NCBI GenBank assembly: GCA_905207905.1
Contig: CAJLNC010000052.1
Location: 1-17,629 of the forward strand
Length of the DNA: 17,629 nucleotides
Reading direction: 5' to 3'
From: an uncultured Lachnospiraceae bacterium
Lineage (GTDB): Bacteria > Bacillota_A > Clostridia > Lachnospirales > Lachnospiraceae
Under the pieces are notes generated by a model, which saw only the letters and a program-made list of their open reading frames with translations, had not been told where the DNA came from and ran no database searches. Position 1 is the first letter of the stretch. The number at the start of each line of letters is the position of its first letter. Below, one piece after another: positions 6,817 to 14,131 of this stretch. The position numbers were made by a program, and so were the translations under genes.

Positions 6817-7843
6817 ACATGGGACACTTATGCGTTTCGGGTCCCTGATTTTCCCGAAGAAGCGCCCGCTCAAAGATCATCTCTCCGGCAATACTGATAG
6901 CGATTTCTTCCGGAGTTATTGCCTTGATAGGAGTGCCGATGGGAGAGTGTACCTTTTGGATGACTTCTTCAGCCAGTCCGGCTTCTCTTAATTTCCGGTT
7001 GATAAAGGCCACCTTATTTTTGGAACCGATGGCTCCCACATAGACAGGAGGATCCTGCAGAATCTGAAGAAGCACATCCAGATCATAGGTGTGTCCGTTG
7101 GTCATGATCACCACATAATCCTCCCTGGATATCGTAAGAAAATCCGAGATATTTTTAAAATCGCCGCACAAAATTTCCTCAGCATCCGGAAAGAGCCTGG
7201 GAGTGGCCAGCTCCTGACGGTTATCCATGACAGTGACCCGAAATCCTACCTTGGTCAGCACAGGAACCAGAGCCTGGGCACAGTGGCCGCCTCCGAAGAG
7301 GACGACTCTTTCACAGATGGTCAGAGGCATGAAAAAGCTGTGCTCGGTTTTTCGATATTCATTGGACTGCAGAGGTGTGATAGAATCAGCGATTTCACCG
7401 AAAAGCATCTGCCCATCTTTGCTTAACAGGGCTGGGAGACTGCCGTCCAGATGAAAGACCAGCCAGGCTTCCTGATGAGCTGCCAGCAGCTGGAGGAGTC
7501 TTTCGGCCAAAGTTTTCCAACCGGGCAGGGACGCGTCAATGTACTGAAACCACACCTCCACATTTCCTCCGCATACCATGCCAATATCCTTTGCACCGCC
7601 GGAGGCTAAGGTAAATGCTTTGGAATAGGACTGCTTTTTTTTCAGAAGCTGCCGGGAGCACTGTTCACAGCTTTTTTCCACAGCGCCGCCTCCTACTGTG
7701 CCAAGGATCCGTCCCTGGCTGCCTGTCAGCATCATGGCTCCCAGCCCCCGGGGGGAGGATCCGTTCTGGGATATGATCGTTGACAGGACAAGATCATGAG
7801 ATTGTTTTAGTTCATTTAGAATTTCAGAAAATATGGTATTCAT
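6815..7843 (-). CDS. XdhC/CoxF-family molybdenum cofactor maturation factor
   Basis: Proteins of this family bind molybdenum cofactor, help sulfurate it and insert it into xanthine dehydrogenase-type enzymes. The 342-residue protein starts at the ATG at 7843, after AGAGGA at 5-base spacing; the frame is open upstream, but without a site. The N-terminal XdhC_CoxI part shows GSSPRGLGAMM (28-38), GTVGGGAVE (48-56) and a conserved cysteine in MVCGGNVEVW (Cys91). The C-terminal Rossmann part shows VVLFGGGHCAQAL (180-192), Asp207 after the second strand, TNGHTYDLDVL and VGAIGSKNK. It corresponds to PucA of the Bacillus subtilis purine cluster and to Rhodobacter XdhC, and is distinct from the iron-sulfur subunit. 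It is the third gene of a minus-strand operon convergent with xdhABC, which fits a chaperone for that enzyme. The stop codon overlaps the T-run of the hairpin element. Confidence 0.88.
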   Translation of the reverse strand: MNTIFSEILNELKQSHDLVLSTIISQNGSSPRGLGAMMLTGSQGRILGTVGGGAVEKSCEQCSRQLLKKKQSYSKAFTLASGGAKDIGMVCGGNVEVWFQYIDASLPGWKTLAERLLQLLAAHQEAWLVFHLDGSLPALLSKDGQMLFGEIADSITPLQSNEYRKTEHSFFMPLTICERVVLFGGGHCAQALVPVLTKVGFRVTVMDNRQELATPRLFPDAEEILCGDFKNISDFLTISREDYVVIMTNGHTYDLDVLLQILQDPPVYVGAIGSKNKVAFINRKLREAGLAEEVIQKVHSPIGTPIKAITPEEIAISIAGEMIFERALLRENQGPETHKCPM

Positions 7844-7875
7844 AAAGATCCTCTTAAAAAATATAGCTATTTTAT

Positions 7876-7903
7876 GAGGATGCTGCATATCTTGCAACAC
7901 CTC
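7876..7903. repeat. Short hairpin sharing its arms with the 6692-6810 element
   Basis: GAGGATGCTGCA (7876-7887) pairs with TGCAACACCTC (7893-7903) across a 5-base loop, with one bulge and one mismatch. The arms GGATGCTGCA and TTGCAACAYCTC are also the outer ends of the large hairpin at 6694-6809. It lies in the 97-base gap between the two minus-strand genes, 33 bases before the XdhC-type start. Confidence 0.45.
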
Positions 7904-7940
7904 TATTGCTTGGCTTTCAACAGTTACAAGAAAGCGATTG

Positions 7941-8852
7941 TCAGATAAAATCAGAAAAGTGTTTTTGAAAAAGTTCCTGAAGGAGGATGTCTGCTTCCTC
8001 CAGAAAAGCGCTGTAGCAGCGCATCATAGTTTGGGCTTCCGCTGTCAGGCGGGAGTATCCCCCGTCTTTTCCTCCCTGCTTTGTCTGAAGCACGGGAGTT
8101 CCCAGCTGTTCCTCCATGGTGGCAATGATTTTTCGTCCTTTGGTGTAGGACATTCCCATATGCTGGCAGGCGCTGGATAAGGAGCCAAATTCTTCGATCA
8201 GCTGCAGCAGATGATGGGCGCCTGGCCCGTAAAATACCTTTTCTCTGCTGATTCTCAGGCGAAAGGAGGCTCTTAGCTTCATAATATCGTGATCTGCCAG
8301 AAGCGCTTCGCAGGGAACATCAGAAGCTTGGCTGGCCAGGATTCCGGGATCCTGAGTTTCTACCAAACTTGGCAAAAGACCGGCCTCTTGGATGGCGCCT
8401 TTCAGCCCGCCGGAACCATGGTAGGAGAGGATTTTGGAAAAACAGGAGGACTGCAGCAAGATGGGATGCCCGCAGCGCCCCTGATAGGAGGGGATGCACA
8501 CTTCCCCTTCTGCCTGCGTCAGTTTTTCCACAGTTTCTTTTGAAAACAGCGGAACATCCACCGGGGAGATGAAAGCCTGCTTGCATTTGTCCTGAAGATA
8601 GTTAAGTCCCATCTTGATACCATCCAGCATCTCTTCCTTTTCCGAAATATGAAAAAAAACAAGATTCATGGAGGGAACCAGTTTTTGAGAAAGCTCTTTT
8701 TCGTCCCCCACCACAACGATTTTCTGGATCCCGGAGATCTGGAAGAGCAGCACCATCCGCATAAGGGCGGAGATCCTGCCGAATTGTTTTTCAGGGGAAA
8801 AACGGTCTTTGTGATCCGTCTTTCCAGCTGCAATGATCAAGGCAGCAGTCAT
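7941..8852 (-). CDS. MobA/MocA-like protein with ModE-like DNA-binding domain
   Basis: This 303-residue two-domain protein starts at the ATG at 8852; GGGAGG lies 10 bases upstream, and a TTG two codons earlier is less likely. Residues 1-185 resemble the MobA/MocA nucleotidyltransferases that attach CMP or GMP to molybdopterin: LIIAAGK (5-11), IQKIVVVGD (42-50), SPVDVPLF (96-103, with Asp99 in the metal-binding place) and GRCGHPILL (125-133). The usual RMG...K signature after AAG is missing, so catalysis is uncertain. Residues about 207-280 form a winged helix of the ModE/LysR type (GSLSSACQHMGMSYTKGRKII and a GGKDGGYSRLT turn), as in molybdate-responsive regulators. It may mature the dehydrogenase cofactor (compare PucB of B. 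subtilis), sense it, or both. Confidence 0.82.
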   Translation of the reverse strand: MTAALIIAAGKTDHKDRFSPEKQFGRISALMRMVLLFQISGIQKIVVVGDEKELSQKLVPSMNLVFFHISEKEEMLDGIKMGLNYLQDKCKQAFISPVDVPLFSKETVEKLTQAEGEVCIPSYQGRCGHPILLQSSCFSKILSYHGSGGLKGAIQEAGLLPSLVETQDPGILASQASDVPCEALLADHDIMKLRASFRLRISREKVFYGPGAHHLLQLIEEFGSLSSACQHMGMSYTKGRKIIATMEEQLGTPVLQTKQGGKDGGYSRLTAEAQTMMRCYSAFLEEADILLQELFQKHFSDFI

Positions 8853-8886
8853 AATCAATTTTCCTCCCTAAATAACTGTAAAGAAC

Positions 8887-10062
8887 TTATGCAGGCACCG
8901 TGCCGCTGAGAAGATTTTCGTACTGCTCTTCTGTGAGATCCACATGGTAGAACAGCTGGAAGAATTCCCGGATTTCTGTTTCCAGGTCGCACTGTACATA
9001 TTCCGGGTAGATCAGAGCAGAAAACCAGCGCATTCCGATCAGACGATTGGGGCCGTTGGGGCGGTCTACCCAGCTAAAGGGGGCGTTGGGAGTGCCGTAA
9101 ACTTTTCCTTCCTGCACTGCTTTTAAGGAGGCATATACGGGATCCGCAAGGATCTTCTGGGCAGCGGCATTTCCGCTGACATCAGCCTTAGGCTCTCCGT
9201 TGACTACAATAAGATCCGGATCCCAGGCAAGGAGCTGCTCCTGAGAAATCTGAACTCTGGATCCGTCCCCAAGCTCCAGATCGGCCACATTGACAGCATT
9301 GACAGCATCCAGAAGCTGAGCGTGGGAGGAACCTCTGGGAGCTGTCTCAAGAGAATCCTCGCCGTTGCCGAAATAAACACGCACACGATCTTCTTCCGGA
9401 ATCTGGGCGAGGGCAGCTGCATCCTGGAACGTCTTTTTTGCATAAGCGGCCAGGGCTTCTCCCTGCTCTTCTTCTCCCAGAAGCTGGCCCATGAAACGGA
9501 AAGCCTCCGGGGAATTTGCAAGGTCTCCGTCCACTGCGATTACCGGGATTCCCAAACTTTCTGACAGGCTGTCACAGTCGGAGATCAGAGCGTCATTGAT
9601 CGTTCCGCAGGTTACTGCAATGGTAGGATTTGCTGCGATCACCGCCTCATAATTGACGGCATCTCCCATTCCAAAATTGGGGAGGGTGTGGTATTTTTCA
9701 GGAATATAGGCTTTTTCCAGGTCATTTAGTTCATAGTTCCAGCCCAGAAGTTTATCCGGCGCTATCATGTAGAGGAAAATGGCAGTGGCAGGACCAGTGG
9801 AAAAGACGGACTGGATTTCAGAAGGAACGGTCACAGTACGTCCGGCCATATCTGTGATCTCCCGGAAATCTCCGGCGGCAGTATTCTGGAGAGCGTCCTC
9901 TTCCGAAACGGCAGTGTTCGAACTGACGGGGGCTTCGGAGCTGTCTTCGGTCAGGGAAGCAGAGTTTTCCGAACTGTTTTCCGCCATCACAACGGTTGCC
10001 GGAAGCTGCAGCAGCAAAGCGGTGCTTAACAGCAGAGTGAGAAAGAGTTTTTTGATTTTCAT
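8887..10062 (-). CDS. ABC transporter substrate-binding protein, candidate molybdate/tungstate
   Basis: This 391-residue exported binding protein belongs to the FepB/BtuF/MolA class (helical-backbone fold). The start is secure: AGGAGG at 8-base spacing before the ATG. The signal peptide spans about residues 1-27, with cleavage near VMA-ENSS. There is no lipobox cysteine, although Gram-positive binding proteins are usually lipid-anchored. A Ser/Glu-rich linker (28-64) precedes the domain, which opens with ITDMAGRTVTVPSEI. The tail NAPFSWVDRPNGPNRLIGMRW (slightly split here by context) recalls MolA-type oxyanion binders as I remember them. The gene is divergent from its likely permease and ATPase and heads an operon of cofactor genes. 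Molybdate or tungstate is therefore the favoured ligand; iron chelate or cobalamin remain possible. Confidence 0.8.
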   Translation of the reverse strand: MKIKKLFLTLLLSTALLLQLPATVVMAENSSENSASLTEDSSEAPVSSNTAVSEEDALQNTAAGDFREITDMAGRTVTVPSEIQSVFSTGPATAIFLYMIAPDKLLGWNYELNDLEKAYIPEKYHTLPNFGMGDAVNYEAVIAANPTIAVTCGTINDALISDCDSLSESLGIPVIAVDGDLANSPEAFRFMGQLLGEEEQGEALAAYAKKTFQDAAALAQIPEEDRVRVYFGNGEDSLETAPRGSSHAQLLDAVNAVNVADLELGDGSRVQISQEQLLAWDPDLIVVNGEPKADVSGNAAAQKILADPVYASLKAVQEGKVYGTPNAPFSWVDRPNGPNRLIGMRWFSALIYPEYVQCDLETEIREFFQLFYHVDLTEEQYENLLSGTVPA

Positions 10063-10146
10063 GGTAGGATCCTCCTGTGTCTGTTTATTTCTGCGAGCAG
10101 TGAACCAGACAGCCGCACTTGTACGGATTTTCAGATCTCCGGCTCA

Positions 10147-10175
10147 TTGACAGAGCAGATCGGCTATGTTATACT
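10147..10175 (+). promoter_or_regulatory. Near-consensus promoter for permease operon
   Basis: TTGACA (10147-10152), 17 bases, then TATACT (10170-10175). Transcription would start near 10182 and run right through the opposing promoter into the permease gene, with a leader of about 100 bases. Confidence 0.7.
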
Positions 10176-10185
10176 TTCAAAAGCG

Positions 10186-10193
10186 AAACGTTT
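10186..10193. promoter_or_regulatory. AAACGTTT palindrome, candidate operator
   Basis: An 8-bp perfect palindrome lies just past the likely + strand transcription start and inside the overlap of the two transcripts. A related core (GGAACGTTTG, 10231-10240) lies in the opposing promoter. Together they look like paired sites for one regulator. The local ModE-like protein is a candidate, but this is inference. Confidence 0.35.
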
Positions 10194-10215
10194 TTAAAAA
10201 TATAACGATAGAAAA

Positions 10216-10244
10216 AGCATAGCATTGACAGGAACGTTTGTCAA
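10216..10244 (-). promoter_or_regulatory. Near-consensus promoter for binding-protein operon
   Basis: Read on the minus strand, TTGACA (10244-10239), 17 bases, then TATGCT (10221-10216). Transcription would start near 10209 and run left across the other promoter to the binding-protein gene at 10062. An AACGTT palindrome (10233-10238) sits in the spacer, and TTGACA/TGTCAA arms (10225-10230, 10239-10244) flank it. Confidence 0.65.
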
Positions 10245-10285
10245 GAAAGAATCAAATAAGAAAACGGATGAGGAGGAAGAGGGCT

Positions 10286-11326
10286 GTGGGCAGAGGCTGC
10301 ATGGAAATTCAGGAGGATAAGACACGGCGCAGGCGCTATAGAGGTTTGATGCTGGGGATGCTGGCTGCCCTGGCGCTGATTATGCTGTTTTCTTTCTGGG
10401 TGGGATATTATCCCCTGTCCCCATCTCAGGTATTGAAAGGATTTTTGTGGAAATTTGGTTATCAGGGAGAGATCGAACCTCAGGCAGTGACGATCTTCTG
10501 GAATATCCGCCTTCCACGGATCCTGTCAGCTGTTTTTATCGGGGCCTCCCTGTCTGTGGCAGGCTCTGCCTATCAGGGAATGTTCCGCAATCCCTTGGTG
10601 TCTCCGGATATTCTGGGAGTTTCCTCAGGAGCCAGCCTTGGGGCTGCCTTTGCTATTTTAAACGGAGCATCAGCCTGGGTGGTGCAGCTTTTCGCTTTTG
10701 CAGGAGGCGTAGCTGCTGTGACAGCTTCCTATGTAATCAGCCGGAAATCTGCTCATTCCCGCACGTTAAGTCTTGTGCTTACAGGTTCCATGATCATGGC
10801 TCTGTGCAATGCGGGTGTGACTATGATCAAGTATGTAGCAGATCCCAACGATGTGCTGCAGCAAATTACATTCTGGCTGATGGGAAGCCTTACAAAGACG
10901 GATACCAGTTCTTTTCTCTGGAGCGCAGTTCCTATGGCGCTGGGGCTTGGGGTTGTGTTTGTGTTCCGCTGGCAGATCAATCTTCTGACGCTGGATGAGG
11001 AGGAGGCAAAAAGCCTGGGCATTCCTATCCGGCGTTATCGTCTGATCTTTATCTCAGCGTCCACTCTGTTAAGCGCAGCGTCCGTCTGTCTGGGAGGGAT
11101 GATCGGTTGGGTGGGACTGATGATCCCTCATTTGGCCAGAGCTTTGGTGGGGGCAGATTATGGAAGGCTGATTCCGGCCAGCGCCATGCTGGGAGCAGGA
11201 TATTTGCTTTGTATGGATGATATTGCCCGGTCTGTTTTATCCATGGAGCTGCCTCTGGGAGTGGTGACCAGCGTAATGGGGGCACCGTTTTTTATTTATC
11301 TGATCATAAGAAGGAAGGAGCGCTGA
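10286..11326 (+). CDS. FecCD/BtuC-family ABC transporter permease
   Basis: This 346-residue membrane subunit of a type II (BtuCD-like) importer forms the channel as a dimer. The GTG at 10286 is chosen because AGGAGG (10271-10276) lies 9 bases upstream; an ATG at 10301 has only AGAGG at a short distance, and a TTG at 10238 overlaps the control region. A basic N-terminal tail (EDKTRRRRYRG) precedes about ten hydrophobic segments. Family motifs are present: NIRLPRILSAVFIGASLSVAG, GMFRNPLVSPDILGVSSGA, LGMxxGWVGLMIPHLAR (here GGMIGWVGL), and a C-terminal ELPLGVVTSVMGAPFF. The segment EEEAKSLGIPIRRYR before the GWVGL helix is the loop that contacts the ATPase. The ATPase gene follows after six bases. 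Substrate cannot be read from the permease alone. Confidence 0.88.
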   Translation: MGRGCMEIQEDKTRRRRYRGLMLGMLAALALIMLFSFWVGYYPLSPSQVLKGFLWKFGYQGEIEPQAVTIFWNIRLPRILSAVFIGASLSVAGSAYQGMFRNPLVSPDILGVSSGASLGAAFAILNGASAWVVQLFAFAGGVAAVTASYVISRKSAHSRTLSLVLTGSMIMALCNAGVTMIKYVADPNDVLQQITFWLMGSLTKTDTSSFLWSAVPMALGLGVVFVFRWQINLLTLDEEEAKSLGIPIRRYRLIFISASTLLSAASVCLGGMIGWVGLMIPHLARALVGADYGRLIPASAMLGAGYLLCMDDIARSVLSMELPLGVVTSVMGAPFFIYLIIRRKER

Positions 11327-11332
11327 GAATCC

Positions 11333-12133
11333 ATGCTGTTAGAACTTGAGGAGGTAAGAGGTGGTTATGGAAGAGGCGATGTGGTCAGAGGGATCAGCTG
11401 CAGCGCCGGACCGGGAGAGATCCTCTGTCTTTTAGGTCCCAATGGATGCGGAAAGACCACGCTGTTTCGGCTGCTGCTAGGATCCCTTCCGCTTTCCGGG
11501 GGGAGTATCCGGATTGATGGCCGCAATACAGAGAAACTTTCTCCCAGGGAGCTGGCGAATTTGATTGCTTATATTCCTCAGTATCATGCCCCGGTATTTT
11601 CCTACACGGTTCTGGAGGTTGTGCTGATGGGCAGAGCATCTCATTTTTCCTCTTTTGAGCAGCCAAGAGCGGTGGATCGGGAGACTGCCTTTGAGGCGCT
11701 GGAGAAAGTACATGCGCTTCACCTTGCCAATGAGAAATATACTGCTTTAAGCGGGGGGCAGCGTCAGCTGATTTTGATTGCCAGAGCAATTTGCCAGTCC
11801 GCTAAAGTCTTTGTCATGGATGAGCCTTCTGCCAACCTGGATTATGCAAATCATCAGCTTCTTATGAAGGTGATTCGGGATCTTGCGAAAAAGGATTACT
11901 GTATCCTTCTGTCAACCCACAGTCCGGAGCATCCTTTTGCCATTGGAAACAAGGTGCTTTTGATGAAAGAGGGAAAGGTGGCAGGCTTTGGCGCTCCCAG
12001 GCAGGTGATCACCCCACGGTCTCTGGAACTGGTTTATGGTATTGAGATGGATGTAATCACAGCCCGGGACAGATACGGCGCAGAGCGCACCATCTGTCTG
12101 CCTGTGGAAAAGCCGGCAGCCATCCAAGGATAA
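11333..12133 (+). CDS. ABC transporter ATP-binding protein (FepC/BtuD type)
   Basis: This 266-residue ATPase drives the importer encoded just upstream. All nucleotide-binding motifs are intact: Walker A GPNGCGKTT (35-43), Q-loop Gln83 (YIPQYH), signature LSGGQRQ (139-145), Walker B VFVMDEPSANLD (159-170) and switch His196 (LLSTHSP). The C-terminal part (MDVITARDRYGAERTICLP) is the short regulatory tail common in FepC-type subunits. The ATG lies 6 bases after the permease stop, with AAGGAG inside the end of the permease gene as its ribosome binding site, so translation is coupled. A THEP1-like gene follows after 46 bases in the same direction. Confidence 0.92.
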   Translation: MLLELEEVRGGYGRGDVVRGISCSAGPGEILCLLGPNGCGKTTLFRLLLGSLPLSGGSIRIDGRNTEKLSPRELANLIAYIPQYHAPVFSYTVLEVVLMGRASHFSSFEQPRAVDRETAFEALEKVHALHLANEKYTALSGGQRQLILIARAICQSAKVFVMDEPSANLDYANHQLLMKVIRDLAKKDYCILLSTHSPEHPFAIGNKVLLMKEGKVAGFGAPRQVITPRSLELVYGIEMDVITARDRYGAERTICLPVEKPAAIQG

Positions 12134-12179
12134 AGAAATAGAAGAGGAAAAAGAGGCATAAGGGGAGGAGGGGCGCTAT

Positions 12180-12695
12180 TTGGCAGGACATATTTTTCTG
12201 ACAGGCAAGAAACGAATTGGCAAAACAACAGTGCTGAAGAAGGTTCTTAGTGGCTATCCGGAACAGATCGGAGGCTTTTTTACAGTGAGAACCAGGGAAT
12301 TTTTAAAAGATGCATATTCGGTACATTTGTTTCGACCCGAAGAGGAGCCGGTTCCGAACAAGGAGAATCTGCTGTTCGTGTGCGGAAGGCCGGATAGGGA
12401 TATGGAGGAGCGGTTCGAGAATTTAGGCGTTCAGGCGCTGAGGAGATCTTCGGGCTGCGCCCTGATTCTTATGGATGAGCTGGGACCCCACGAGGCCTCT
12501 GCGATTCTGTTTCGCAGGGCAGTATTGGAGCTTTTGGAAGGGGACGTTCCCATATTAGGCGTTCTGCAGGCTCCGGCAGACCGATACTGGCCGGAGGCGT
12601 CCGGACATCCGAAGGTGCAGGTGATAGAGATTACAGAGGAAAACAGAGACCAGGAGGAGCTGCTGGCAAAGATACGCGCCAGGCTCCTCCTGTAG
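12180..12695 (+). CDS. THEP1-like nucleoside-triphosphatase (NTPase_1 family)
   Basis: This 171-residue P-loop NTPase resembles archaeal and human THEP1/NTPCR, which hydrolyse several NTPs and whose cell role is unclear. The start is a TTG at 12180 behind a purine-rich GGGGAGGAGGGG stretch; there is no nearby ATG in frame. Visible features are the P-loop GKKRIGKTT (9-17), the early 'GGFFTVRTRE' segment typical of the family (31-40), Walker B ALILMDELG (94-102, with Asp99 and Glu100) and the late VPILGVLQAP strand. It is the third gene after the permease and ATPase, so it may serve metal or cofactor supply, for example nucleotide handling during molybdopterin dinucleotide formation. That link rests only on position. 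It ends 34 bases from the convergent guanine deaminase gene, with no clear terminator between them. Confidence 0.8.
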   Translation: MAGHIFLTGKKRIGKTTVLKKVLSGYPEQIGGFFTVRTREFLKDAYSVHLFRPEEEPVPNKENLLFVCGRPDRDMEERFENLGVQALRRSSGCALILMDELGPHEASAILFRRAVLELLEGDVPILGVLQAPADRYWPEASGHPKVQVIEITEENRDQEELLAKIRARLLL

Positions 12696-12729
12696 ATAGG
12701 AGATTAGGCTGTGTAAAACGGGGACAGGA

Positions 12730-14013
12730 TTAAAACAGCTGTTTTCCGCCAACGTATTTGGCATAGATTTCCCGGTCATCAGAAGCATAAATCATCCGTT
12801 CCAGCCGCTGCTGGATGGTGAGGCTCTGAGGATGTTTTAACCGGCCATCGTCCAGTACCAGGACATCCATCTCATATCCAGGCTCGAAGCTGCCCACTTT
12901 GCCAAAGAAGGCGCCGCCTCCCTTTGTGGCGAGATAGAAGACCTCCGGTATGGTCAGAGGTTTTAGAGAGTCATCCTTTAATCTCCAGCGGAGTTTGGAA
13001 GCTTGTACCGCATGGGTCATGGCTGTGAACAGATTTTCTGTGGTGCCCCCCGCCACATCGCTGCCAAGCCCCACAGAAAGGCCCTCATCAAGATAAGTTC
13101 GGATGGGAGCTACTCCGGAGGAAAGATTCATATTGGATTCCGGACAGTGGGCGACAAACACGCCGTTCGCTTTTAGCCGGCGAATCTCGTCTTTACCGGA
13201 ATGGACACAGTGAGCCATCACAGTTTTGCAGCCTGCTCCGAACAATCCAAAATGGTCATAGGCATCTCCGTAAAATTCAGAATCAGGACACAGCTCTTTT
13301 ACCCACTGGATCTCTCCGTAGTTTTCCGAGAGATGGGACTGGACCGGAAGCTGATACTGAACCTGAAGATTTTTAATGGCTTCCATTAATTCATCCGTGC
13401 AGCTGGGAATGAATCTGGGGGTGAGAATGGCCTGGGTCCTTTGATACTGTTTCTGCAGCACATCCTTGATCCATGCATCCGTCTCCTGCCAGGATTCCCT
13501 TGTATCTTCTCGAAGATAGTCGGGACAATTCCGATCCATGTTTACTTTTCCAACCATAGTGCCAAGTCCGGACTGCTCCAGCAGATCCATTAGAAGAAGC
13601 GTGGATTCTCTGTGGACAGTGGCAAAGACGCAGGCTCTTGTGGTGGGGCTTTTACAAAGCTGATCCACAAAGATTGTGTATGCGGACCGGGCATAGTTCA
13701 AGTCCTGATATTTGGCCTCCTCCGGAAACGTGTTTGTCTCCAGCCACTCCAGCAGCTCCATATCCATGCCAAGCCCCCGAAAGGCATACTGGGGAGCGTG
13801 GATGTGCAGATCCGTCAAACCTGGAATGATGAGACGATCCTCATAATCCGTTACAGGAAGTTTGGCATAGGGCTCCGGAAGTTGGGGGAATACCCCCTGG
13901 ATGATGTTTCCATGGCAGACGAGATAGCTGTTTTCCTGGATTTCCAGCCGATCCGGTGATTTGCTGTACAGGATATTGCCTTTTAAAATAGATATTGACT
14001 GTTCATTTCTCAT
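12730..14013 (-). CDS. guaD: Guanine deaminase
   Basis: This 427-residue cytoplasmic amidohydrolase converts guanine to xanthine and ammonia, supplying the substrate of xanthine dehydrogenase. The zinc site is complete: His70 and His72 (PGLTDLHIHAPQY), His227 and Glu230 (QSHLSEN), His268 (MAHCVHS) and Asp319 (GLGSDVAGG). Other guanine deaminase marks are VNMDRNCPDYLRE (157-169), TPRFIPSC (198-205) and VAHCPESNMNLSSG (287-300). The length is normal (about 430-450). The start ATG follows an AGAGG-type site. The gene has its own leader with a purine riboswitch, so it is controlled separately from the xdh operon. SsnA-type and other aminohydrolases share the fold, but the 'NMDRNCPDYL' and 'TPRF' motifs favour guanine deaminase. 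Confidence 0.93.
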   Translation of the reverse strand: MRNEQSISILKGNILYSKSPDRLEIQENSYLVCHGNIIQGVFPQLPEPYAKLPVTDYEDRLIIPGLTDLHIHAPQYAFRGLGMDMELLEWLETNTFPEEAKYQDLNYARSAYTIFVDQLCKSPTTRACVFATVHRESTLLLMDLLEQSGLGTMVGKVNMDRNCPDYLREDTRESWQETDAWIKDVLQKQYQRTQAILTPRFIPSCTDELMEAIKNLQVQYQLPVQSHLSENYGEIQWVKELCPDSEFYGDAYDHFGLFGAGCKTVMAHCVHSGKDEIRRLKANGVFVAHCPESNMNLSSGVAPIRTYLDEGLSVGLGSDVAGGTTENLFTAMTHAVQASKLRWRLKDDSLKPLTIPEVFYLATKGGGAFFGKVGSFEPGYEMDVLVLDDGRLKHPQSLTIQQRLERMIYASDDREIYAKYVGGKQLF

Positions 14014-14090
14014 AAACGATACCGCCTCTCTTGAATGCTATGCAGCTAATTATGAAGCCTTCCTGCTCTTTCTCACTGCAAAAGGGCAAT

Positions 14091-14131
14091 AAAAAAAGAG
14101 CGACAACACAAGGCTATGTAGTCAACTCTTT
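14091..14131 (-). terminator. Riboswitch expression platform, terminator overlapping the aptamer
   Basis: Read on the minus strand, AAAGAG (14131-14126) pairs with CUCUUU (14100-14095), and GAC (14123-14121) pairs with GUC (14104-14102), with a small internal loop. Seven U (14097-14091) end the stem. The 5' arm is made of L3, P3' and J3/1 of the aptamer, so aptamer and terminator exclude each other. Ligand binding should block termination (ON). Confidence 0.6.

Noticed and set aside
12732..12745. 14-bp palindrome AAAACAGCTGTTTT at the guaD 3' end
   Set aside because: It lies mostly in coding sequence and the stop, would leave almost no loop, and has no U-tract in either direction.
14065..14101. 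GCTCTTT/AAAGAGC pairing downstream of the riboswitch terminator as an antiterminator
   Set aside because: Its second arm is transcribed only after the U7 run, too late to prevent termination.
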